Shown: in pieces, positions 46,273 through 64,000 of the stretch | Numbering within the stretch: position 1 is the first letter of the stretch | Layout: each line of letters begins with the position of its first letter | NCBI RefSeq assembly: GCF_001577835.2 | Contig: NC_029520.1 | Location: forward strand, 45,728,093-45,792,092 | DNA: 64,000 bases | Source of the DNA: Coturnix japonica | Taxonomy: Eukaryota > Chordata > Aves > Galliformes > Phasianidae | Direction of reading: 5' to 3' | Program-made: the position numbers and the translations under genes | Notes under the pieces: model-generated | The model's database searches: none | What the model was told of the DNA's origin: nothing | The model's input: only the letters and a program-made list of their open reading frames with translations

Positions 46273-47164
46273 CACACTTCCAACACAGCCACCTCTCCAT
46301 GCTACTTTGGTCTGAAAGAAGACACAGAGAGCAGAGCTGTAATGGGAACACCATTGAAATACACCTAGCCAATGTGTTTAATGAACACTGAACCCTCTAC
46401 ACCCATTTTCTCCCCGTTGTTTGACGTATTTCTAGCACACACTCAGTCAGAAGTGGCTCTCAGCTCGCACTGTGGGATCTAATGGAAGCTGTGTGCCAAC
46501 TGGATCCTCCCTTTGTTACCGTGTCCCATCCCTGCTTCCCCAGTGGCTTCATTAGAGATGCAGCGCTGTGTGTCAGCAGCCTCTATCAACTGCTTTATCT
46601 GGCTCATCTGCTGAGAGAACACTTTCCTTGGACCAGCCTGTATTGCCTGTTAGACTGTGATAAAGGCATCAACGTGTCCTTTCCATGCTGGGATGATGTT
46701 GTAGCTCACACTGACTTGTAAACTATGATGCAGTTTGGCATGTCAGGCTGGAAAGGTGGGGTGATTACTCCAGAGATCTCCGTGCTCAGCTTCAACAATG
46801 AAGAATGAAGGGAAGTTAATCATGGGCCGTGCAATGAACACTTCCTAAGAGGCTTAATTATAAATGTTGTGCAGTGTACAACTGCAAGGAGATGAGTGTT
46901 GGCTAGTGAATGTGCCTTCTGAAATTACTCACGTGATAGCAAGATGAACCTTGAGAACTGGGGGGAAACATCCTGAAAACCTGTTTCCAAATCAAGAAGT
47001 AGCAAAAGAAAATGGTTTATTACACGTAACTCCATTGGTGCCAATGCCTCACTGACTAAACAGCACTTGAAATGAAACGTAGCACTCGTGCATGGACAGA
47101 TGAAAGGAACTGGATGTAGCTGTATCTGCTTAACTTCCCAAACTAATGTTTTCTTTTCACTTAA

Positions 47165-47306
47165 GAGCTGTTTGGATGTGGTGCTCAGGGATATGATTTA
47201 GCAGAGGGTAGTTAGAGTTAGGGTACTATGGTACTATGGTTAGGCTGCGGCTGGACTTGATGATCTTCAAGGTCTTTTCCAACCTGGGTAATTCTATGAT
47301 TCTATG
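47165..47306 (+). repeat. CR1 LINE 3' end
   Basis: Contains gagctgtttggatgtggtgc, tcagggatatgatttagcag, ggacttgatgatcttcaagg and tcttttccaacc, and ends with the two CR1 octamers attctatg-attctatg. It is an intact 3' terminus, 5'-truncated. Confidence 0.92.
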
Positions 47307-48429
47307 TATATCTGCCTTGCTATTATCCCTATTATCTTCACATTGGTTCAGTGTCCTGTTGAAAATTACTTCAACTCCTAGTTGAAGACTAAGAGCTGCT
47401 CTGTCTTGTGTACAGTCAGACTCACAGTGATGTGAACAGCAGTTTTTGAAGGGAAAAAAAGGACACGAGAACATAAACTACGGCAAATGACATGAAAAAT
47501 GACACACAAAAATAGAAGGTAGGTGCAGATGTAAAGGCAGAACAGAGCTGTGATTGCCAGTCAGAAACACAGCTGAGTAGGAGTCTGCAGTTTGAGAAGC
47601 CTCTGAAGCTGCATACATTACGTGTAGATGAGATGGAGGAGAGTTTCACAACTAAATAACAAAGACTTCTGCAATTATGATACGGGCGGGTCAATAGCAT
47701 AACATAGAAATGTTCCCACTGAAGATAATGAGCAAATTTTCCCTGGCAGTTGATGAAATCACATTGATTAAAACAAAAGAAAGCTCACAGATGGTCATCC
47801 ACACAGCTCTCAGCTGAGTGTACGTTGATGGCGTTCTTGAATGACTTCTTCTCCACTCCTGTGCATCACAAGGCACTGGTGAACACAGCAGAGTTATCTG
47901 ATTTAGACAGAACGTTCCCTGCATGTCCGAGGTGACTCACATGCTGCTGTGCCCGCGCCCTGCCATGCCATGTAGCCTGGGCTTGTTGGGAGCAGCAGAT
48001 GAGGCGATATCCTCCTCCTGGGCATCTCCCGACTCCATCCCCGCGCCACCCGGGCACCTCCGGCTCTCCACATCACTGCAATCCTAACCATGAGACACAA
48101 GTAGGAGTTAGAGCCGTGCTATTTGGGGTTTCGATAATCATTCCGCTCCTTCTGAGCCCACACTCCGCTGTGGGTTTCTCCTGCAGCCTCCAGAAACCAG
48201 CACGAGGAGCTCGGTTGGCCTCGGGGTGAGCAGGGGGAATAGCTGGAAAGTTCTGGAAGCCGCCTGCATGGAGGCTCGGGTGGCAAAGGCAAAGCCTTTC
48301 CTTGGGGAAGGGGCTTCCACTGTGGGATGCAGCCACCAATTGCCCACACTTTAACATGAGGTTCATAGCTAACTGCGCCCGTGGAGGTGCTCGGAGGGAA
48401 GAAGCCGGGCAGGGCTGTCCAGCCACCCA

Positions 48430-48960
48430 CCACCCATAGGGGACCTCTCGTTTCACCGTAGGCAGGGACCGGCTCGGGGCTCGCTGTGCCCGGCCCCGCT
48501 GAGGGGGCGACCGGTGCCGGGAGCGGAGCAGCCCCAACCGGGAGCGGGTGGCGGTGAGCGGCCGCTACAGGCAGCGCTGGCGGGGGCGGAGGCGGCGGAG
48601 CGTCAGCATCCTGCGACCGGCTCGGGGAGGCGCGGGGCCGGCACCGCGTGTGAGGAGAGCCGGGCCGGGCCGGGCCTGCTGGCGGTATTCAACCGCGGGA
48701 GGTAACGGCTGTGGGGACGGGGAACCGGCGCTGCTGGGGGGCAGCGAGCCCCCCGCACGGGGTGAGGCCTGCGGGGAGGCGGCGCTGCGTAGAGCCGAGC
48801 GCGGCGGGGGCAGCGCTGCTGCGGGCCGAGCCGCCTCCATATCTGTTGTGCTTTGTTCCCCCTCGGCATTCAGGAGTTTGGATGGGGACCCCGTAGGAAA
48901 GGGGGGGACATCGGCCTCGGCACAGAGCTGTGAGTGGGGACTGTGAGTGCGGGGATCAAA
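48430..48960. other. CpG island at the TRMT61A promoter
   Basis: Very GC- and CpG-rich sequence with runs such as gccgggccgggccgggcc. There is no TATA box, as expected for a housekeeping tRNA-modification gene. Several overlapping open frames here (for example 48548-48946) reflect GC content rather than coding. Confidence 0.75.
48500..48701 (+). other. TRMT61A: Probable TRMT61A non-coding exon 1
   Basis: Inferred: the first coding exon has a 3' splice site 34 nt before its ATG, so a 5' non-coding exon must exist. The best donor in the CpG island is gggag|gtaacg at 48701/48702. The start is not determinable and other donors are possible. Confidence 0.4.
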
Positions 48961-50471
48961 GGAACGCGTGAGATGGAATCAGAGCCGCTTCCAAATGATA
49001 CTGTTCTGAATACAAGCTGAAAACAACGACTCACAAATAGTGTCTGTTGCAGTAGAGTTGAGAACATTGATATAATCCGATGGTGCAAGCTATAAAACCC
49101 CATTAGGCATCACTACGATCTCACAGTGCCCAGTGTGTGTGTACATTTCTGAGCTGATGGGATGCCCTGTTGATTCGCCATGTGTCCAGTCACGCCTGGC
49201 CTGCTTTGCTGTATGAGTGCCTACACCTCATGCCATACACTTTGCAGTCATGGCCTAGCAGCATGTCTCCTTCTCATTCTCACTGGACACGGCAACATAG
49301 GACAAAACTTTTACACAGTAATTCACTATGAAAGCACTGCAGTCGAATCCAGTTGCCCAGAGAGGTGGTGGATGCTCCGTCCTTAGAGACAGCCAAGGTC
49401 AGGCTGGATGGGGCTCTGAGCTCCTGGTGCAGCTGTGGGTGTCCCTGTGCATTGCAAGGGAGTTGGACTGAATGGCCTTTAAGGGTCTCTTCCAACTCAG
49501 AAGATTCTATGATTCTATTTTTCTATGAAAAGTAATGCTGCTTTTAATTTTCTCGCCCAGCTCTCAGGAATCAGACTCCCAGAGCCTTCTGTCGAAGACT
49601 TTAATCTCTAACTTCGGGATCACCTCATTACACAATTACTTCCATGAATAGATCAGCCTGCAGCTTAGGCTGTTAGCTGCCTTATCTGAAAAGCAGTGCC
49701 AGCTTTAACTGTAAGCTGCCTTCTCATTTTGAGGTTTTCTTCTCCAAGACAACAACATTGAAGTTTGTTGCTCTCAGAACATGGGGCTAAAACAATACCG
49801 TGTGTTTGCACTGGCTGGCAAGTGGTTGTTTATGTTCAGCTGGAGCATGGATCGCTTCCCAGACAATCACTTTACACCCCCAATGGCAAATTAAAGGCCG
49901 CAATATTTTTTCTTAGTCGAATTTATGCCTAAATTAATGTGGGTACTACTTTTATCTTATTTCTAAAGCTTCACTTGGAAAACTTTCAAGTAAACCTTTG
50001 CTAGTGGTCCTAATAATTGGTGATTGAGACTTAGGCAAGTCGCAGTTGTCATATGCTGTAAATCACCAAGGGATAAGCCAGCAGAAGAAAATAAAAGTCA
50101 TTGCTTAACAACGTATTCTGAGAGCTTGTGAACTGGAACTGAGCAGATTGCTGTAATGGATACTGCCTTGAAAGTTTCCCAGTAGGGTTAGGGAGCAGGC
50201 TGAGCAAATGGTAACAGATTTGCTAATTTTTGTTTGTAAATGTACCGTACAACGATACAAGTAGTGGTTATATTCAAGTAGTGAGATCTTTCCATTCATA
50301 TTAATTGGGTCAGGAGTGCATTGAGGGGAGGTCCCTGAGCTTCATGGGTCTCTTGCTAACATCTTACTTGCACACTATGTCTTCCTTTTTAAATATTGGA
50401 GAAATAAAATAACTTGCCTGTTCTTATAGCTTTATTGAGATCCAACTGTGTTGGCATTTGTCCCCTTTTAG
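48702..50471 (+). other. TRMT61A: TRMT61A intron 1
   Basis: A 1.8-kb intron (if exon 1 is right) with one CR1 copy and no other recognisable element. Confidence 0.5.
49337..49526 (+). repeat. CR1 LINE 3' end
   Basis: Reads atccagttgcccagagaggt, ggtggatgctccgtccttag, aaggtcaggctggatggggc, gttggactgaatggcctttaa and cttccaactcag, ending gattctatgattctattttt. This is about 190 bp of the CR1 3' region in sense orientation. Confidence 0.93.
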
Positions 50472-58846
<8,375 letters not shown>

Positions 58847-61389
58847 TAGCTCTCTAGCTTAGGAAGTGCTGTCTGCCTCTCAGCTATATGCTAGATCTGT
58901 TCCTTTCCATTATGTGATCGCTGTTCTCAAATGTCAAAGTCTCTAAGCATTTCAAAGGATGAAAAAGAGGTCTTCAATTTGCTATGAAAGATTTAAAAGG
59001 AGTAGAACAACTTTTTTTTCCTACAGGTCTGTGCTAGCTGCTACAATTAATGGGCAGTTTATAAAAGAAAATAACGTTTGAACCTTTGTCTAGTGCATTT
59101 TGTAGATCTGAGGGTGTGTGGGAGGCAGCAGCAACAATAAATGCTGAAAGCAAATTTCTTTGGCACTTCAGTGGAAAGGAGTTTGTATAAAAGGTGTTCA
59201 GAATCACTTTACATCAATCATTGCAGATTGGACCGGTTTAACAATGCTCCACATCAATAATGTTAAAGAAAATGTGGTTATATTTAAATATGCATGCTGA
59301 TTTCTGCCTTAAATCTCTGCTGTCAGAGCTAATGAGAAGTATGACATTGGCTGCAGTAGGAATTGAACCTAAAGGTTGAACCTGCTTGCACCTGCTGCTC
59401 CTGGATGGTGACAGCAAGTGGGGACTGCTATTGGGGACTGGATGGGTTTTGTCTGTTTATATCTTTTCCCTACTGAAAAATAGGGAGTATACCATCCTCC
59501 TGTCCTGAAATGAGTTTTCCCCTGATTACTATTCTACCAATGTAACTGCATTAGTGTGAATCTCAGCTAACTTCTGCCAGGCTATGAAGTGACTTTTCTA
59601 ATCAAGAGAGTATGGAGTGCAGAACAGTGCCCATGCTGGGACACGACTTCAGCAGGGTACTGACTTTAGGTAAATTGCTTGGTCTAAATCACAGGATTTA
59701 AGCTTGTTCTTAAAGGTCACTGAATGTGCTTGAGTCAGGACCAGCCCAGGCAATAGGCTCCCTCCACTAGAATGGAAAATTTTCAAGGTAGCTTTCCAAT
59801 ACAACACATTCTTTTCAAAGTAAATAAACAAAAAGAGACTAATTAGCACTCTGTACCTGCAAGGGTAAGAGCTGAATTTGTAGCTGCTTTCCAGTGTGTC
59901 CTGGGAAAAAAAAAAAAAAGCCAAAACAACTTTCACTGCACTGTACAATGCCCTTCCCATGCACAAATTATCTAATCTAGTGAGCAGAACACTCAGCTGA
60001 CTTCCCAGCTTAGAAGGCGCTGCATTGCGCAGCCCAATTTGAATTATTGAAGTGCTGCATGTTTAGAATACTGAGCAGGGCTGCTTGAGCAGCTCCGAGG
60101 TTTGAATCCCTGCCTCACTCCAGCATTTGAAAGACAGATAAAAGGTACTATAGTACCAAACTGACCATACTCGTTGGCTACACTTTTCTGTGCTTCAAGG
60201 TTACACCTGCTAAGCCAATATGAAAAATAATTAAAACCCTGCATTTTTTTGTGTCTGTAAAGTGACATCACATGCTTTTTACCCATCACAAGGGTGAAAC
60301 TTACTGCTGTTTTCAAATAGTTAAAGCTCTTCTGCAGTAAGAACAGGTTGTGCACGTACTGCTGCCACTCACCTCCATTTTAGTGATAAGGCATCACTGG
60401 AGAGAGTGAGCCCTTGTACTCTTTCCCCTCCATTCCCTGTCGCATGCATCTGGACAGGATCATGTGGCAGGTTCCATTGCGATGTGCAATGTAAGCACTG
60501 CGTCTGTGCTGCCAGGTAGCGGTCATTCATTTGCTGAGGTCGAAAGGTACTTCAATCTAGACTTCAATCTAAGTCCAGGCTAAATGAATTCAATATGTAG
60601 CATCAGTTAACCTCCTGTTTAGAACCACAATATTTCTTGTAGAGTTTTCAGCTGAGAAGGCGTGTAAGAGAGTTCTTGACCTCAACAAATGCTTATCAAA
60701 TCAGTATTTTCTCTCCTACTTATGCTCAAGATCCTGAGTCTTGCAGCTCCTAGTAGGCTGAGTGTTAACGATCCTCTTCACAGAGTACATTTATCACTCA
60801 CGTTATGCCTAACAGTAGGCTGTAAATATGCTGCTTACGATAGCTTGGCCTCCCATTTAATGCACTGCCAACTTGTGAAGAGCTAAAAGGATAAAAATGC
60901 ACAGAGAGTTTTTGACTCAAAGGTTCTTGTTCTCTGGTGACATGCTCTGCTGATGCTCAGACTTGCATCTCTGCTGTATCCTTCTGTTCTCATTTCACCA
61001 GTCATGCTTTCAAGCAGAAATGCTGCTTGTAATATCTCTCAGGCACTGCTGCACTGCAGAACTTGCTTTCATTTCCAGACCTGCACTGTTTTCCTTTTGC
61101 AGCATCTGCTGATGAATGCTTTTCCGTAGTCATAGGAGTATTTGACCTTGGTGGTTTTTTTGCAGTGTTGCTGTTAACCCCTTCAGGTTAGATTAAAAAA
61201 TAATAACATTTAACAGAATGAAAGATATGAGAGGTAACAGAAATATCCTCCACATCCTACAGTACTTAAATACCCTGAAACTTTTGACTCAGTCGTCTCC
61301 CAGCTGAATACTGTAGTGCTTTGATTATAATTCTGTACCCACCTACTCTGCTCTCTAAGTAAGGCCTATTTCATACATATATGCATATA

Positions 61390-61625
61390 ATTGTTAGAGT
61401 TGGAAGGAACCTTTAAAGGTCATCCAGTCCAACTTCCCTGCACTGAGCAGGGACACCCACAGCTCCATCAGGTGCTCAGAGCCCCGTCCAGCCTGACCTA
61501 GGGATGGGGCATCCACCACCTCTCTGGGCAACCTGTGCCAGTGCCTCACTGCCCTTACTGCAAAAAAGCTTCTTTCTTACGTTCAATCTACATCTCCTCT
61601 CTCCATAAAGCCCCTAAATAATGTG
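61390..61625 (-). repeat. CR1 LINE 3' fragment
   Basis: The plus strand reads agttggaaggaacctttaaa, ggtcatccagtccaacttcc, gagcccc-tccagcctgacc, gggatggggcatccaccacc, tctctgggcaacctgtgcc and gtgcctcactgcccttactg. This is the reverse complement of about 230 bp of the CR1 3' region and the best preserved copy in the window. Confidence 0.95.
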
Positions 61626-62509
61626 TTTATCAAATAGTGATCTGTGTGATCTCACCTGAATCAAGTGATATGGTCCTGTCAGGTCTTTCCAAAAAGCCCT
61701 GCAGCGGAAGTTCCTTCCAAACACCTCCCTATATGGGCCTCTATTTCTGCCATTGCAGAAACCCTTTAGGAATACTCTGTTCTTAGAGGTAGTTGCTTTT
61801 CATTTCCAGACTCTTTTGTTTGTTTTGCTAGTTCACGGTGGACTTAAAACAAGTATTGCTTGCATTTTTTCCTCTAGCATTGCCATTGATTGTTGTCCTA
61901 ACCTGTCAGGTCTGATTCTTATGGTTGTTGTATAAGCAAACAAATAACACCTCAGCCTCCCAGCAGCCTGTGGTGTAAGTAAGGCACGGCCTGGCTTTGC
62001 TACTTTCAATTTTCATTTAGGTTTGCTTCTCTCCTCCCTGCTGCTTTCAGGGAATACCAGTTACGCAGAAATTCTCACTGGCTATTTCTCCTGAGCCTTA
62101 GAGGTTATTCATGGTCCCATTTTCAAACCACACAGGTATGACTTTGAGGAGCAGATGAAATCTTCAGCCACAAGTCTCACCTCCATGGCAGCTGGGTTGG
62201 GAGCCCCCCAGGCTGAAACACACCAAGAGGGCAGCGATGTGAGGCTGCTGCTGGTTGTGCCCAAGCTGCCTCAGGAACACACAGGGAATGTGTTAGGGCA
62301 GAAAGTGGAGCCTGCTAGTCTAGTGTGCTGTCTAGACTTTCTTCCTCCACCCGTGCAGGTGGTGCTCAAGATGGTATCAATGCTTCTCATGTCCATAGGA
62401 GTTTGTTTCGGAATAAATGAATGAGGCCATAAGTGTAAATCACCATCACCAGGCTTTATTAGTGTGCCACCTGCTTAGATTCAAAGGAGAATTTGCTCAA
62501 GGTGAAGTT

Positions 62510-62640
62510 AAAGATAATCAAGGTCAGGCTAGACAGGGCTGTGATCTAACTGTGAGCATCCCTGTTCGTTGCAGGGGAGTTGGGTTAGATGACCTTTAAA
62601 GTTCTCCTCCACCTCAAACAATTCTGTGATTCTATGATAG
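62510..62640 (+). repeat. CR1 LINE 3' end
   Basis: Reads atcaaggtcaggctagacag, ggggagttgggttagatgac, ctttaaagttctcctccacc and attctgtgattctatgatag: a sense-orientation CR1 3' end with terminal octamers. Confidence 0.92.
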
Positions 62641-64000
62641 TTTGAAACATAATCTCCCAGTGCTGAGGAACCATCTGGTCTAGTGCAGAGCTGCCCCACT
62701 AGGATCAGAAGCAGGTGCTAACTCAGATTCCACCTGGTTCCCAAGCACTGCTTGCTGAGCTAAGCACGGCTGGTGTGTCTTGCTGGAGGACATTAAGCAA
62801 GCTGAGGCTGTGGGGATTTTCAGCTCAGGTGCACACAGTGGGTCTGGCCCAGCCACCTAAGCAGAAGTGATTCACCTGTCATGAGCTACGCGGGATTCCT
62901 GCACTGTAATCCATGCTGTGGAATGCTGGCCAACATTGCTGGACTTTGCATAGCCTGTAGAAAGTAGCTGAGGATGAAGGGAATCTTAAAGGAAGTTGTT
63001 AGATTTTCTTCACAAGCCTGGTGCCAACTTTATTCTTTTTTTCCTCATTTTTGATACATGCTTTTGCCATCCCCATGGCAGTCAGTAGGAATGAATTGCT
63101 TTAGAAGGATGCACCTGCAAACGTAGAGGTTAAGGTCACATGTGCAGAAAATGGCATCGAGTTCCCATTAATGGGCTGGCAATTGATTTGGAAAAATTTT
63201 TCTTTTCTGAATCAAGAAACATCCTTTAATTTCTTCCAACAGCCAGATCCTCTAATTTCACTTGTCAGGGAAGCTGCATCAAATCGCCCACGAGCACACA
63301 CTCATTTAAAGGACATTTTGTCCCCTTTTGCAGAGGCAATATTTTTAGTGTCCTACTAGCACAGAGTAAATGCCATAGTGATGCTGCTCGGTGACTTTCC
63401 TGCCTCTACATAATGATTGTGCCATGGGATCTTTGTAACATAATCTTCCAATTATCACAATGCACTGAAATCCCCAAAGCCAGAGCTGTGTTCTTTTACC
63501 AGAAATAAAAATGCTGTGCTGCATTTGCTGCGTCACAGAACCATTTCCAAAATTATGGGCCCTTTTCTCAGGAACTCAGCAGTGCTGCACTACATGTGTT
63601 CTTTTCACATCCTCTGAGTAATGCTGTGATGATGAACAAACTTAGCGGAGCATTTGTGACGCATACAGCAACCTGCAAAAGAGAGGGGACATAACTTGGA
63701 CACATGTTGTTTTCATATCAGGAGGATGCATTGAGTTTGTGTCAATTGGGTAGCACTGCCAGATTTTCCATGCTGGATACCTAAAGCAGGTTTAGGTAAG
63801 TAGAACTGGTAGAGGTGTTACTCTCTGCTCAGACAAACCAGTTGCTTGGTGGAGCTGCACAGAAGCAAACCAAGAACTGTGTTGGAAGGAGGAGCAATAT
63901 CCAAGGCACTGATCTCTAGTAAAGATAACAAGGCGTGTCTTTTGATTATTAATTAGATACTTTCAATACTATGCTTAAAAGAATGTACAGTGCTTTGTAG

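Larger units (their letters stand above)
45901..48430. other. Spacer between CKB and TRMT61A promoters
   Basis: Non-coding sequence between two divergent CpG-island promoters. It contains two short tandem duplications (45990-46030 and 46223-46272) and one CR1 3' end. Short open frames (for example 46482-46721) have no recognisable similarity. Confidence 0.65.

Noticed and set aside
48548-48946. 132-codon frame in the TRMT61A CpG island
   Set aside because: Compositional artefact in a non-coding first exon and promoter; the peptide is almost only Gly, Arg, Ala and Ser.
60061-60125. ggtttgaatcc, resembling the B box of a tRNA gene
   Set aside because: No A box or cloverleaf can be formed upstream, and no terminator T-run lies at the right distance.

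Overview
This is vertebrate nuclear DNA, almost certainly from a bird. All the coding sequence is split by GT/AG introns. The interspersed repeats I can recognise are nearly all short pieces of the avian LINE CR1, several ending in the typical ATTCTATG octamers. The creatine kinase gene carries two alternative N-terminal coding exons, an arrangement described for chicken B-CK. A galliform (chicken or a close relative) is the best guess, but I could not run a search to confirm the species.

Layout: (1) 1-28.8 kb, plus strand, holds the 3' three-quarters of MARK3, a Ser/Thr kinase of the MARK/PAR-1 family. Its exons run from the HRDLK catalytic loop to the C-terminal KA1 domain, with three frame-preserving cassette exons (165, 27 and 45 nt), followed by the 3' UTR. 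The 5' exons lie upstream of the window. (2) 28.8-38.2 kb is a GC-richer intergenic stretch with CR1 scraps and no supportable gene. (3) 38.2-45.7 kb, minus strand, holds the complete CKB gene (brain-type creatine kinase): a non-coding first exon, two alternative first coding exons, six shared coding exons, a poly(A) signal, and a promoter with two TATA elements and CCAAT boxes. (4) 45.8-48.4 kb is the spacer between two CpG-rich promoters. (5) 48.5-64 kb, plus strand, holds the 5' part of TRMT61A (catalytic subunit of the tRNA m1A58 methyltransferase): a probable non-coding first exon in a CpG island and two coding exons. The last coding exon lies beyond the window.

MARK3 and CKB converge, while CKB and TRMT61A diverge. 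The same gene order is known at human 14q32, so this is a conserved syntenic block rather than a functional operon. The three genes do unrelated jobs: cell polarity and microtubule signalling, phosphocreatine energy buffering, and tRNA modification.

I found no mobile gene cluster, CRISPR array, endogenous retrovirus or novel system. The most interesting features concern splicing: the duplicated CKB N-terminal exon, whose joint inclusion would create an early stop, and the cassette exons of the MARK3 spacer.
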